Of a stretch of DNA of 64,000 nucleotides, positions 43,773 through 53,153 are shown one piece after another. The DNA comes from DATFQI01 sp963816955. GTDB lineage: Bacteria; Actinomycetota; Thermoleophilia; Solirubrobacterales; Solirubrobacteraceae. Within the stretch, counting starts at the first letter, position 1, and every line of letters starts with the position of its first letter. The notes under the pieces are model-generated. The model was not told where the DNA came from and searched no databases. It saw only the letters and a list, made by a program, of their open reading frames with translations. The DNA is taken from assembly GCA_963816955.1 (NCBI GenBank), contig CAWFME010000004.1:930001-994000 (forward strand). Reading direction: 5' to 3'. The translations under genes were made by a program, and so were the position numbers.

Positions 43773-46241
43773 CTAGCCGACGGTGACCGGGACGGAATGA
43801 GGGAGATCGGCCGAGGAACGGCCGATCCGGAGGGCGTAGTCGCCCGCGTCGATCCTCCAGCCTCCGGTGGTTCGGCGTTGCTCGTCGGAGCGGATCAGGG
43901 GCGAGACCTCGGCGCGGGGGAGGAGCGCCTCCCAGCTCGGGTCGCCGGGGTCCCAGCAGGCGAAGGCGCGGTCGGTCAGCGCCAGAACCACCGTCGTCGT
44001 CTCGCCGGCCGCGAGCCGGACCTTGGCGAACGCGCGCAGCTCGCGCGGCGGCCGGACGAGCTCGCCCGGCGGCGGCTCGACGTAGAGCTGGACGACCTCG
44101 GAGCCCGCGCGCTCGCTCGTGTTCGTGACGTCGACCTCGACGTTCAGGGTGGAGCCCGGCGAGAACGTCTCCGCGGAGGCGCGCGGGGCGGACAGCTCGA
44201 AGGTCGCGTACGAGAGCCCGTATCCGAACGGGAAGCGCACGGGCAGCGCCCGCGCGTCGTACCAGCGGTAGCCCATCAGGACGCCCTCGCCGTAGCGGAC
44301 CTCTCCGTTCTCGCCGGGGAAGTTGCCGTACGACGGGTTGTGCTCGAGCCGCACGGGCTGGGTGGTGGGGAGGCGCCCGCCCGGGTCGGCGTCGCCGAGC
44401 AGTACGTCGGCGAGCGCGTTCGCCATCTCCTGGCCGCCGAACCAGCACACGACGAGCGCCCGCGCGCGGTCGGCCCAGCGCATGGTCACGGGCGAGGCGG
44501 CGTTGACGACGACGATGGTGTCCGGGTTGGCGTCGAGCACCGCCTCCACGAGCGCGTCCTGGTCGCCGGGGAGGTCCATCGTGGTGCGGTCGGAGCCCTC
44601 CGACTCCCACTCGTCGGTCGTGCCGACGACGAGCACGGCCGCGTCGGCCCCCCGCGCGGCGGCCGCCGCGCGCTCGATCAGGTCGCCGGGGTCGGGCGGG
44701 CGCAGGCCGACCACCGCGCCGACGAGCGTCCCGTACGCGGCCTCGCCCGTGCCCTCGACCACGACCTCGACCGGCTCGCCGGCCGTGAGCGGCACCGTCG
44801 CCGAGATCTCCTCGCTGACCAGCCCGATCATCGTCTCCCCGCGCGGCGGCGGGTCCTCGAAGCCGTCGAGCACGAGCTCGCCGCCGACCAGCACCCGCGC
44901 GCGGCCGGCCTGCCGCAGCGCGAAGGTGTGCTCGCCGGTCTCGGCGGGCTCGAACCGGGCCCGCGCCGTGTAGCGCAGCTCCGCCGCGGCGCCGGGGACC
45001 GTGTCGAAGAGCAGCAGCCCCGAGTCGCGCTCGACGTCGTCAGCGCCCTCGATCTCGATCCGCCAGGCGGCCCGCAGCTCGGGCGCCGTGCGGTCGATGT
45101 CGCAGCCGCGCTCGTGGCGGACCTCGGCGCCCGGGAAGCGCGCGCGCAGCGCCTCCAGCGGCGTGACGGAGTAGTGCGCCCGCAGCTTGGCCGAGCCGCC
45201 GCCCATCACCTGCGCGCGGTCGGCGTTGGGCCCGATCACGGCCACGGAGCCGGGCGCGCCGTCGAGCGGCAGCACGCCCTCGTTGCGCAGCAGCACGATG
45301 CCGTCGGCGGCGGCCTCGCGCGCGAGCGCCCGGTGCTCCGGGCGGTCCTCGGAGCGCTCCTGCGCCGCGGGGTCGTCGTCGAGCGCCCCGACGCGGTCGA
45401 GCGCCGTCAGCAGCCGCTGGACCTGGGCGTCCAGGAGCGCCTCGTCGACCTCGCCGGCGCGCACCGCCTCGGCCAGCGCGGGCCCGTAGACGCGGCCCGG
45501 CCCGGGCATCTCGAGATCGAGCCCGGCCCGCGGCGAGGCCGTGGTGGAGGCGAGCCCGAACCAGTCGGAGACGACGAAGCCCTCGAAGCCCCACTCGCCG
45601 CGCAGGATGCCGGCGAGCAACGCCTCGTCCTCGGTGCAGTAGCCGCCGTTGAGCCGGTTGTAGGCGGTCATGATCCCGAGCGCGCCGCCCTCGCGGACCG
45701 CGAGCTCGAACGGCACGAGATAGAGCTCGCGCAGCGCGCGCTCGTCGATCACCGAGGACATCGTGTAGCGGTCGAGCTCGGCCTCGTTGCCCGCCAGGTG
45801 CTTGGGCGTGGTCGCCACGCCGCGCGACTGCACCCCGCGCACGTACGCCGCGGCCGCCCGGCCGGCCAGCAGCGGATCCTCCGAGAAGCACTCGAAGTTG
45901 CGGCCCGCGAGCGGCGAGCGGTGCAGGTTGAGCGTGGGGGCGAGCAGCACCCGGCAGCCCTTGGTCAGCGACTCCTCGGCGAGCAGCGCGCCGAGGCGCT
46001 CGATCAGCTCGGGGTTCCAGGTCGCGCCGAGCGCCGACCCGCACGGGATGCAGACGGCGGTCGCCTCGCCCGCGCCCAGCACGGAGGAGCCGCGCGCGCC
46101 GTTGGGCCCGTCCGTGACGCGCACGGCGGGGATGCCGGCGCGCTCCACCGGCGCGGTCGCCCAGTTGTCGCGGCCCGCCGTCAAGGCGGCCTTCTCGTCG
46201 AGCGTGAGGCTCGCAACCAGCGCAGCGATATCGCGGCTCAG
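43773..46241 (-). CDS. Glycoside hydrolase family 3 beta-glucosidase, probable CTG start
   Basis: 822 residues if started at CTG 46241, which overlaps the upstream TGA (CTGA) and restores the GH3 N-terminus SRDIAALVASLTLDEKAALT; a TTG at 46184 would cut it off. The TIM barrel shows APTLNLHRSPLAGRNFECFSED, KHLAGNEAELDR and the nucleophile aspartate in GFVVSDWFGL; then a PA14-like insert (about 370-530), the alpha/beta sandwich VLVVGTTDEWESEG and a fibronectin-like end (TNTSERAGSEVVQLYV). No signal peptide, so cytosolic. Likely hydrolyses imported beta-glucosides. Confidence 0.92.
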   Translation of the reverse strand: MSRDIAALVASLTLDEKAALTAGRDNWATAPVERAGIPAVRVTDGPNGARGSSVLGAGEATAVCIPCGSALGATWNPELIERLGALLAEESLTKGCRVLLAPTLNLHRSPLAGRNFECFSEDPLLAGRAAAAYVRGVQSRGVATTPKHLAGNEAELDRYTMSSVIDERALRELYLVPFELAVREGGALGIMTAYNRLNGGYCTEDEALLAGILRGEWGFEGFVVSDWFGLASTTASPRAGLDLEMPGPGRVYGPALAEAVRAGEVDEALLDAQVQRLLTALDRVGALDDDPAAQERSEDRPEHRALAREAAADGIVLLRNEGVLPLDGAPGSVAVIGPNADRAQVMGGGSAKLRAHYSVTPLEALRARFPGAEVRHERGCDIDRTAPELRAAWRIEIEGADDVERDSGLLLFDTVPGAAAELRYTARARFEPAETGEHTFALRQAGRARVLVGGELVLDGFEDPPPRGETMIGLVSEEISATVPLTAGEPVEVVVEGTGEAAYGTLVGAVVGLRPPDPGDLIERAAAAARGADAAVLVVGTTDEWESEGSDRTTMDLPGDQDALVEAVLDANPDTIVVVNAASPVTMRWADRARALVVCWFGGQEMANALADVLLGDADPGGRLPTTQPVRLEHNPSYGNFPGENGEVRYGEGVLMGYRWYDARALPVRFPFGYGLSYATFELSAPRASAETFSPGSTLNVEVDVTNTSERAGSEVVQLYVEPPPGELVRPPRELRAFAKVRLAAGETTTVVLALTDRAFACWDPGDPSWEALLPRAEVSPLIRSDEQRRTTGGWRIDAGDYALRIGRSSADLPHSVPVTVG

Positions 46242-46540
46242 AGCGGCCTCCGGGGCGGCCGCGGGCGGCGCCGGTCCGGGCCGAGCCCGAGCGTGCGCGG
46301 ATGCGGGTCCTCGGGCGTGCCGTTGGTCGTCTCCGTCTCGGCCGCGCGGGCGGCGGCCTCGGCGCGGTCGCGATCCTCCGCGCGCCCGACCGCCAGGAAG
46401 GCGAGCGAGACGGCGCCGACGGCGGCCGAGCCGATCAGCACGATCGCCACGGCGGAGGCGACCGTCGAGTCACCGGCTGCGAGCGCGACGACCGCGCCGG
46501 CCGCCGCGACGGCGACGAGGGCGATGCCGAGGCGCTTCAC
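46238..46540 (-). CDS. Small two-helix membrane protein between amidase and GH3 genes
   Basis: 100 residues from GTG 46540, which overlaps the amidase stop (GTGA). Two hydrophobic helices, LGIALVAVAAAGAVVALAAG and VAIVLIGSAAVGAVSLAFLAV, then a charged, disordered tail (GRAEDRDRAEAAARAAETE...RRRPRPPRRPL). Its stop in turn overlaps the GH3 CTG. Unknown function; the double overlap ties it to a three-gene operon. Confidence 0.62.
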   Translation of the reverse strand: MKRLGIALVAVAAAGAVVALAAGDSTVASAVAIVLIGSAAVGAVSLAFLAVGRAEDRDRAEAAARAAETETTNGTPEDPHPRTLGLGPDRRRPRPPRRPL

Positions 46541-47820
46541 GCCGCGAGCATCGCATACGGCGGCAGCCAGCCGCCGAGCGCCCGCTCGAGCGCCGCGGCG
46601 CCCGCCAGCGCGACGTCGTCGCGCCACGGCGCGGCGACGAGCTGCATCCCGATCGGGAGCCCCTCGGGCGAGCTCCCGCAGCGCACCACCGCGGCCGGCC
46701 AGCCCGTCAGGCTGTGCGGCGTCGTGAAGCCCGTCGGGTCGACGCCGTCGTGGTTCGCGAGCGCGCCGTGCGGCGGCGCCGGGCCGCCGAAGACGGGGGA
46801 GAGGAGCAGGTCGTAGCGCTCGCCCCACGCGAGCATCTCGGTGCGGTAGGCGTCCCAGCGGCGCAGCAGCCGGTAGTCGAGCCCCTCGCCGTACGAGCGC
46901 CAGACGTCGATCGTGAGGTCGTGCCCGCCGCCGGGCGGCGCGGCCTCCTCGACGGCGGCGCCCGCGTCGCGCAGCGCGCCCGCCGCCGCCTCGAGCACCC
47001 GGGCGGTCGCCGCGTCGGCGCTCGCGTAGTCGTGCTCCCCGTAGACCGCGACGCGCAGGCCGGCGACCGCGCCCGGCTCCCCGAGCGGCATCGGCGCCAC
47101 GCCGCCGTCGCGCTGGTCGGGCCCGGCGATCACGCTCAGAGCCAGCGCCACGTCGGCCACGCTGCGCGCCAGCGCGCCGACCTGCGTGCGCGGGTCGCCG
47201 AGCGCGCCGATCGGCCCCTCGTCGTCGATCACGCCGGTGACCGGCACGCGCCCGGACGTGGGCTTGATCGCGGCCACGCCGCAGAAGTGCGCGGGCAGCC
47301 GCACGCTCGCGCCGGAGTCCGTGCCGAGGCCGAGCGGCGAGCCGGCCGCGCCGACGATCGCCCCCTCGCCGCCGCTGGAGCCGCCCGGCGTGCGCGCCGG
47401 GTCGTACGGGTTGCCGGTGCGCCCGTAGACCGGGTTGTCGGTCTCGATCCCGCCGCCGTAGGGCGGGCAGTTGGTCTTGCCGAGCAGGATCGCGCCGGCC
47501 TCGCGCAGGCGCCGCACGACGGTCGCGTCGCGCTCCGGGACCACGCCGGCCCGCGCGGGGTCGCCGATCGCCATCGGCAGGCCCGCGGCCTCGAGGTTGT
47601 CCTTGACCGTGAACGGCACGCCCCGGAGTGGGCCCGCCGGCCCGCGGCCCGCGTCGAGCTCGCGCGCGGCGGTCAGCGCGCGCTCGGCGTCGAGGGCAAC
47701 GACCGCGTTGATCGCGGGGTTCACCGCCTCGATCCGCCGCAGGTGGGCGTCGACGATCTCGACCGCGGAGAGCGCGCGGTCGCGGACGAGTCGGGCGAGC
47801 TCCGTGGCGGTCGCGTCCAT
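46537..47820 (-). CDS. Amidase signature family hydrolase
   Basis: 427 residues with the Ser-cisSer-Lys catalytic set of the amidase signature: the lysine in PFTVKDNLEAAG, RTPGGSSGGEGAIVGAAGSP with the catalytic serines, and GTDSGASVRLPAHFCGVAAIKPT. It lacks GatA hallmarks and no GatB/C are near, so it is a stand-alone amide hydrolase of unknown substrate. ATG 47820 lies six bases after TACCGT on the minus strand (47827-47832). First gene of the amidase-membrane protein-GH3 operon. Confidence 0.9.
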   Translation of the reverse strand: MDATATELARLVRDRALSAVEIVDAHLRRIEAVNPAINAVVALDAERALTAARELDAGRGPAGPLRGVPFTVKDNLEAAGLPMAIGDPARAGVVPERDATVVRRLREAGAILLGKTNCPPYGGGIETDNPVYGRTGNPYDPARTPGGSSGGEGAIVGAAGSPLGLGTDSGASVRLPAHFCGVAAIKPTSGRVPVTGVIDDEGPIGALGDPRTQVGALARSVADVALALSVIAGPDQRDGGVAPMPLGEPGAVAGLRVAVYGEHDYASADAATARVLEAAAGALRDAGAAVEEAAPPGGGHDLTIDVWRSYGEGLDYRLLRRWDAYRTEMLAWGERYDLLLSPVFGGPAPPHGALANHDGVDPTGFTTPHSLTGWPAAVVRCGSSPEGLPIGMQLVAAPWRDDVALAGAAALERALGGWLPPYAMLAA

Positions 47821-47896
47821 GGCCGGACGGTAGCCGGGCGGCCCCGCGGCGTCACCCCGGTTGACCCCCTTCCGGAGGGGGCGGCACACTGGGGGC

Positions 47897-49222
47897 GTGC
47901 GCGTTAGGACGATCGCGGGCTGGGGGCTGGCGCTGCTCGCGCTGGCCAACGCCGGCGTGGTCGTGAGCCTGTGGCTCGCGGCGGGCGGCCCCGCCGACGT
48001 CCACGACCTCTCGAGCGGCCTCACGTCCGCGGGGCGCGTCGCCGGGCTGCTCGGCGCCTACCTCGTGCTCGTCGAGCTGCTGCTGCTCGCGCGGATCCCG
48101 CTGCTGGAGCGCATCTACGGCTTCGAGCGGCTCGCCGTGGCGCACCGCCTCAACGGACGCGTGGCGATCACGCTCCTGGTGGGGCACGCCGCCCTGATCA
48201 CCGCGGGCTACACGACCGGCGACGGGATCTCGCTGCCCGCCGAGGTCGAGCTGCTGATCACGGGCTATCCCGGCGTGATCACCGCGATCGCCGGGCTCGC
48301 GCTGCTCGTCGCGGTGGCCGTCACCTCCGCGGTCGCGGTCCGGCGGCGCCTGCGCTACGAGACCTGGCACTTCGTGCACCTCTACGCCTACCTCGGCGTC
48401 GCGCTCGCGTTCAGCCACCAGCTCGCCACGGGCACCGACTTCCTCGCGCGCCCTGCCGCGCGGGCGTACTGGACCGCGCTCTACGTCGTCACGCTCGGCG
48501 CGCTCGTCACGTTCCGGCTCGCGCTGCCGCTCGCCCGCAGCCTGCTCGTGCACCGCCTGCGGGTCGAGAAGGTGATCGAGGAGGCGCCCGGCGTCGTGTC
48601 GCTCGAGATCGGGGGCGAGCGGCTGCACCGGCTGCGCGCGCAGGCCGGTCAGTTCTTCCTCTGGCGCTTCCTGACGCGCGACCGCTGGTGGGAGGCGCAC
48701 CCGTTCTCGCTGTCGGCCGCGCCCGACGGCCGCCGCCTGCGGATCACGGTCAAGGGGATCGGCGACTACACGGCGGCGCTGCGGGCGATCCCGCCGGGCA
48801 CGCGCGTGATCGCCGAGGGGCCGTTCGGGAGCTTCACGGCGGCCGCCCGTCGGCGCCCGCGCGTGGCGCTGATCGCCGGCGGAGTCGGGATCACGCCGAT
48901 CCGCGCGCTGCTGGAGGACATGCCGGGCGGGCCGGAGGACATCACCGTCGTCTACCGCGCGCTGCGCGACGACGACGTGATCCTGCGCGCCGAGCTCGAC
49001 GAGCTGGCCGGGCGGCGCGGGGTGGAGGTCCACTACGTGCTCGGCGACCACGACTCCGGCGAGCTGCTCTCGCCCGAGCGGCTGCGCGCCCTGATGCCCG
49101 ACATCGCCAGCCGCGACGTCTACGTCTGCGGCCCGCCGGCGATGGTCGAGGCGACGCGCGCGACGCTCGGGCGCTCAGGCGTCTCGCGCCGGCACATCGT
49201 CACGGAGAGGTTCGCGTACTAG
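47897..49222 (+). CDS. Ferric-reductase-like transmembrane flavoprotein
   Basis: 441 residues: about six N-terminal helices with a ferric-reductase-type heme domain (histidines in AVAHRLNGRV, LLVGHAALI, WHFVHLYAYLG and AFSHQLATG), then an FAD-binding domain (HPFSLSAAPDGR, DYTAALRAIPPGTRV) and an NAD(P) domain (AGGVGITPIRALLED, VYVCGPPAMVE). It passes electrons from NAD(P)H across the membrane through FAD and heme. GTG 47897 is six bases after CACACT. The FMN-binding protein gene that follows is a likely redox partner. Confidence 0.9.
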   Translation: MRVRTIAGWGLALLALANAGVVVSLWLAAGGPADVHDLSSGLTSAGRVAGLLGAYLVLVELLLLARIPLLERIYGFERLAVAHRLNGRVAITLLVGHAALITAGYTTGDGISLPAEVELLITGYPGVITAIAGLALLVAVAVTSAVAVRRRLRYETWHFVHLYAYLGVALAFSHQLATGTDFLARPAARAYWTALYVVTLGALVTFRLALPLARSLLVHRLRVEKVIEEAPGVVSLEIGGERLHRLRAQAGQFFLWRFLTRDRWWEAHPFSLSAAPDGRRLRITVKGIGDYTAALRAIPPGTRVIAEGPFGSFTAAARRRPRVALIAGGVGITPIRALLEDMPGGPEDITVVYRALRDDDVILRAELDELAGRRGVEVHYVLGDHDSGELLSPERLRALMPDIASRDVYVCGPPAMVEATRATLGRSGVSRRHIVTERFAY

Positions 49223-49273
49223 ATGACCGAACCCACGACAGCCGCGCCGGCCGCGGGCTCGATCATCCGATGA
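49223..49273 (+). CDS. 16-residue micro-ORF bridging two redox genes
   Basis: ATG directly follows the ferric-reductase stop and reads MTEPTTAAPAAGSIIR; its TGA overlaps the ATG of the FMN-binding gene. It may serve only to carry ribosomes across the gap (translational coupling) or be a deletion remnant. No independent evidence of function. Confidence 0.3.
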   Translation: MTEPTTAAPAAGSIIR

Positions 49274-49719
49274 AGGCGCTGGCCGTCATCGTCGTCACGG
49301 GGGTCGCCGTCGTCCTGCTCGCGCGCTTCGAGACCGAGCCCCCGCGCACGTTCAACCCGAACTCCGCGCTCGGGCCGGTCAAGACGCCGCGGGCGCTCGC
49401 GGTCTCCACGCCGCCCCCGCGCCGCAGCGGCGAGGGCGCGCGCAGCCACCTCGGGCCGGCGATGACGACGCCGTTCTCGGCGATCCAGGTGCGCGCGTTC
49501 TTCACCGGCCGCCGCCTGACCGGCATCGAGACCGTGCTGCTCAGCGGCGACGGCCCGCACACGGAGGCGCTCAACGCCCGCGCCGAGCCGATCCTGCGCG
49601 AGTCGGCCCTGGAGGCCGGCAGCGCCGACGTCGACACGGTCTCCGGCGCGACCTCGACGAGCGAGATCTGGCTCGAGTCGCTGCAGGGCGCCATCGACAA
49701 GGCCCGCCGCGGCGCGTAG
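49270..49719 (+). CDS. FMN-binding domain protein
   Basis: 149 residues: one N-terminal membrane helix or signal (VIVVTGVAVVLLARF), a Pro-rich linker, and an FMN_bind domain with the flavinylation motif SGATSTS near residue 125. Such domains, as in NqrC/RnfG and periplasmic flavoproteins, hold FMN covalently through the Thr/Ser of the motif; a flavin transferase (ApbE) would be needed and is not in the window. Coupled to the ferric-reductase-like gene, it probably takes electrons from it outside the membrane. Confidence 0.87.
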   Translation: MKALAVIVVTGVAVVLLARFETEPPRTFNPNSALGPVKTPRALAVSTPPPRRSGEGARSHLGPAMTTPFSAIQVRAFFTGRRLTGIETVLLSGDGPHTEALNARAEPILRESALEAGSADVDTVSGATSTSEIWLESLQGAIDKARRGA

Positions 49720-49729
49720 GATCACGCCC

Positions 49730-49930
49730 GTGCGTGCCGTGTCCGAGACGAGGCGCTACTGGCTGCCGATCGGCGCGGCGGTCCTCTGCCTGCTCGCCGC
49801 CTCCTTCGGCCCGCCGCCGCTGGTCGGCTACGTGCTGATCATGGCCGCCTTCGGCCTCTGCTTCGACGCCGCCACGGCATGGCTGGCGCGCGCCGGCGGC
49901 ACGGGCGGCATGCACGACTACAAGCAGTAG
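49730..49930 (+). CDS. Small two-helix membrane protein
   Basis: 66 residues starting GTG 49730, seven bases after TAGGAT (49717-49722), so probably leaderless. Two hydrophobic helices (WLPIGAAVLCLLAASF and LVGYVLIMAAFGLCFDAAT) and a short Gly/His tail ending GGMHDYKQ. It could accompany the redox pair upstream, 10 nt away. No family recognised. Confidence 0.6.
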   Translation: MRAVSETRRYWLPIGAAVLCLLAASFGPPPLVGYVLIMAAFGLCFDAATAWLARAGGTGGMHDYKQ

Positions 49931-49975
49931 CGAGCGGCCGGCCGCCCCGGAGGACGGCCGGCACGCCCATGAGGG

Positions 49976-50887
49976 CTAGCCCTTGACGGCGCCCGCGGTG
50001 AGGCCCGCCACGATCCGCTTCTGGAACAGCAGGACGAGCAGGATCAGCGGCACCGAGATCACGACCGAAGCGGCCGTGATCGTCCCGTAGGGGATCTCGA
50101 ACTGCGTCGATCCGGTGAAGAAGGCGATCGCCGCCGGCACCGGCCGCGCACTCGCCGACGAGGTCAGCGTGATCGCCAGCAGGAACTCGTTCCACGTCGC
50201 GATGAAGGTCAGGATGCCCGCCGTGGCGAGACCCGGCGCCGCGAGCGGCACCACGACCTTCCTGAACGCCATGAAGTGGGTGGCGCCGTCGACCAGCGCC
50301 GCCTCCTCGAGGTCCTTGGGGATCTCCTTGAAGAAGGAGACCAGGATGTAGATGGCCAGAGGCAACGCGAACGTGAGGTTCGGGATGATCAGGCCGGGCA
50401 GCGTGTTGAACAGCTCGGGAAGCCCGAACGGCATGTTCGACCACAGCCGGAACAGCGGGGCGGCGATCGCGATCGCCGGGAACGTCGTGATGGACAGGAC
50501 CAGCGCGAGGATCCAGAACTTGCCCTTGAAGCGCAGGCGCGCGAGCGCGTAGGCGCAGAAGGAGCCGACCACGAGCGCGAGCGCCGTGGTCGTCAGCGAG
50601 ATGATCGTGCTGTTGAGCAACGCCCGGAGGAAGTCGTCGTTCTGGAAGATCGACTCGTAGTTCCTGAGCGTCGGGTTCGGCGGGATCAGCGAGTTGCTGC
50701 CCAGGTCGTCGCCCGTCTTGAGCGACAGCGACACCAGCCAGTAGAACGGGAACACGCAGAAGAGCACGATCGCCGCGACGGCGATCCACATCCACCACGG
50801 GGTTCCGCCCGACGGCTTGGGGGCATCGCGCTTCTTGGTCTTGGGACGGGCGTCGGCCCGGTCCGCGACTGCGGATTCGGTCGCCAT
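49976..50887 (-). CDS. Sugar ABC transporter permease, MalG/AglG type
   Basis: 303 residues, six hydrophobic helices after a basic N-terminal tail. The cytosolic EAA loop is EEAALVDGATHFMAFRKVVVPLAAPG, placing it in the MalG group of carbohydrate-uptake transporter 1 permeases; TWNEFLLAITL is typical of the last part. Last gene of the lacI-binding protein-permease-permease operon, three bases after the MalF-type gene. No dedicated ATPase gene is present; a shared MsiK-like ATPase elsewhere is usual in actinobacteria. Confidence 0.92.
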   Translation of the reverse strand: MATESAVADRADARPKTKKRDAPKPSGGTPWWMWIAVAAIVLFCVFPFYWLVSLSLKTGDDLGSNSLIPPNPTLRNYESIFQNDDFLRALLNSTIISLTTTALALVVGSFCAYALARLRFKGKFWILALVLSITTFPAIAIAAPLFRLWSNMPFGLPELFNTLPGLIIPNLTFALPLAIYILVSFFKEIPKDLEEAALVDGATHFMAFRKVVVPLAAPGLATAGILTFIATWNEFLLAITLTSSASARPVPAAIAFFTGSTQFEIPYGTITAASVVISVPLILLVLLFQKRIVAGLTAGAVKG

Positions 50888-50890
50888 GGC

Positions 50891-51814
50891 CTAGTCCTCC
50901 GCCAGTCCGCGGATGTTGCCGCCGACCGTTGCGATGTAGGTGAACGAGACGATCATCACCGTGATGAAGGTGAGGATCGAGTACGCCGCCCCGAGCCCGT
51001 AGATGCGATTCGCGGCGAACGTCTCCTGTGCTATCAGCGACAGGGTCGTCGTCCCGTTCTGGCCCTTCGTGAGCACGTACGGGAGGTCGAAGATCCGCAG
51101 CGCGTCCAGCGTGCGGAAGATCAGCGCGACGAGGATCGCGGGGGTGAGCAGTGGCAGCGTGATCTTTCTGAACCGCTGCCATGCGGTCGCCCCGTCGACC
51201 TTGGCCGCCTCGTAGATGTCGCTGGGGATCACCTGCAGGCCGGCGAGGATCAGCAGCGCCATGAACGGCGCCGTCTTCCACACGTCGGCGATGATGATCA
51301 CGATCAGCGCCTGTGGCTCCGATCCCAGCCAGACGGTGTCGCCGCCCAGGATGGAGTTCACGAAGCCCTGCGGCGACTCGAAGATCGTCCGCCACATGAT
51401 GCCCGTGACGACCGTCAGCAGCGCCCACGGGATCAGCACGACCGTGCGCAGCAGGCCCTGGCCCTTGAAGGCCGCGTGCATGGCGAGCGCCATGGCGAGG
51501 CCGATCAACAGCTCGAGGGCGACACTCGACACCGTGAACACCAGCGTCGTCACCATCGCGTCCCAGAACTCGCTGTCCTGGAGCGCGGTGGAGTAGTTGC
51601 GGAGCCCGAAGGGGCCGGCCCAGCGGGACAGCCCGGCTTGCCGCACGCTGTACTCGTGCAGGGAGAGCCAGATGGCGTAGAGGATCGGGTACGCCGCGAC
51701 GAGCGCGATCAGCGCCATCGACGGCGAGACCATCCAGAACGCCAGCCCCTTCTCGGAGAGGCCCCGGGAGCGCCGCTTCTGCGGCGCTCCCGTCTGAACG
51801 GTGGCTTCAGCCAT
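50891..51814 (-). CDS. Sugar ABC transporter permease, MalF/AglF type
   Basis: 307 residues with six helices. The EAA loop reads YEAAKVDGATAWQRFRKITLPLLTP, the MalF-type pattern, and AYPILYAIWLSLHEY is the usual first-helix region. Forms the channel with the MalG-type partner encoded next. Starts three bases after the binding-protein stop, so the operon is compact. Confidence 0.92.
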   Translation of the reverse strand: MAEATVQTGAPQKRRSRGLSEKGLAFWMVSPSMALIALVAAYPILYAIWLSLHEYSVRQAGLSRWAGPFGLRNYSTALQDSEFWDAMVTTLVFTVSSVALELLIGLAMALAMHAAFKGQGLLRTVVLIPWALLTVVTGIMWRTIFESPQGFVNSILGGDTVWLGSEPQALIVIIIADVWKTAPFMALLILAGLQVIPSDIYEAAKVDGATAWQRFRKITLPLLTPAILVALIFRTLDALRIFDLPYVLTKGQNGTTTLSLIAQETFAANRIYGLGAAYSILTFITVMIVSFTYIATVGGNIRGLAED

Positions 51815-51817
51815 GGC

Positions 51818-53137
51818 CTAGAAGGTCGACAACGCCTTCTCGATGTCGGAGTTGGCCTGCTTGATCGCGTCCTCCGGCGAGGTCTGACCCGAGAGCGCCG
51901 AGTTGACGTTCTTGTAGATCGCCTGGGAGATCTGCGGGTAGACCGGCGAGACCGGCCGGGCACGGGCCTGCGTGATGCCGTCGCGCAGGGCGTCCGCGAA
52001 CGGGATCGCCTCCTGGACCTCCGGGTCGTCATAGACGTCGGCACGCACCGGCGACAGCGAGAACTGCGCCGCGTACGCCTTCTGGATCTCGGGCGAGCCG
52101 ATGTGCTCGATGAGCTTCAGGGCGCCGCCCGGGTTCTTGGAGTAGACGGAGATCACGGAGTTGTGACCGCCGAGGATGCCGGCCTTCTCGCCGCCCTCGA
52201 ACGTCGGCTGCGGGCCGACGTCGAAGTTGTCCTTGACCCTCTTCGCCTTCTTGTTGAGCGCGTAGGCGTACGGCCAGTTGCGCATGTACGCGTACTTGCC
52301 CGTCTGGAAGGCGGTCAGGGACTCCGGCTCCATGTAGGTCGTCACGGCCTTCGGGGCCGCGCCGTCGTTGAGGCCGTCGACCATGAACTGCAGCGCCTTC
52401 ACGCCGGCGTCGCCCTCGGCGAACGTCGACTTGGTGCCGTCCTCGGAGAGCACCTCGCCGCCCGCGCCGAAGAACAGCTCGAGGAAGTCGCAGGTCAGGC
52501 CCTCGTAGGCTGCGCCCTGGTAGACGATGCCGCCACCCTTCTTGGCCGTCTCGTAGACCTCCTGCCAGGTGGCCGGGATCTCCTTGACCTTGTCGGTGTT
52601 GTAGTAGAGGAGGCCGGCGTCGCTGGACTCCGGGACGCCCCAGATCTTGCCGTCGTAGGTGACGGTCTCGACCGGCGCCTCGATGTAGTCGGCCTTCTTG
52701 TCCTCCATGTAGGGGGTCATGTCGTAGAGCCACTTCTGGGAGGCGAACTCCGCCGTCCAGATCACGTCGGCCGAGAACACGTCGCAGTCACCCGACTTCG
52801 CCTGCTGGCGCTGGATGAACTGGTTGCGCTGCTCGTCGGCGGAAGCCGGGAACTCGACGAGCTTGGCCTTCAGGTCCGGCCCGTTCTTCTTGTTGAACTC
52901 GTCGATCATGAAATGCGCGTTGCCGGAGGTGTCCTTGCCCTGGCAGTAGGTCACCTCGCCCTTGGCGTTCTCGGCGAGGCTCGGGTCGATGACCTTCGCA
53001 CCCTCGGTGGCGCCGGTCTCCTCGCTGCCACCGCCGCCGCCGCCGCCACCGCCGCCGCCGCTGTCGTCGCCGCACGCGGCGACGAACACGCCACAAAGCA
53101 GTGCGGCGCACAACATCAGAATGAGACGCTTCGTCAC
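51818..53137 (-). CDS. Sugar ABC transporter substrate-binding lipoprotein
   Basis: 439 residues, family 1 extracellular solute-binding protein. Lipoprotein signal with lipobox VAAC (Cys22) and a poly-Gly linker like that of LivJ. Conserved features are DVFSADVIWTAEFASQKWL, IWGVPESSDAGLLYYNTDKV and PVYPQISQAIYKNVNSALSG. Probably binds alpha-glucosides such as maltose or trehalose, judged from the GH13 gene across the divergent promoter. GTG start with GGAGG upstream. Follows lacI by 16 nt. Confidence 0.92.
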   Translation of the reverse strand: MTKRLILMLCAALLCGVFVAACGDDSGGGGGGGGGGGSEETGATEGAKVIDPSLAENAKGEVTYCQGKDTSGNAHFMIDEFNKKNGPDLKAKLVEFPASADEQRNQFIQRQQAKSGDCDVFSADVIWTAEFASQKWLYDMTPYMEDKKADYIEAPVETVTYDGKIWGVPESSDAGLLYYNTDKVKEIPATWQEVYETAKKGGGIVYQGAAYEGLTCDFLELFFGAGGEVLSEDGTKSTFAEGDAGVKALQFMVDGLNDGAAPKAVTTYMEPESLTAFQTGKYAYMRNWPYAYALNKKAKRVKDNFDVGPQPTFEGGEKAGILGGHNSVISVYSKNPGGALKLIEHIGSPEIQKAYAAQFSLSPVRADVYDDPEVQEAIPFADALRDGITQARARPVSPVYPQISQAIYKNVNSALSGQTSPEDAIKQANSDIEKALSTF

Positions 53138-53153
53138 TCCATCCTCCTCGGTC

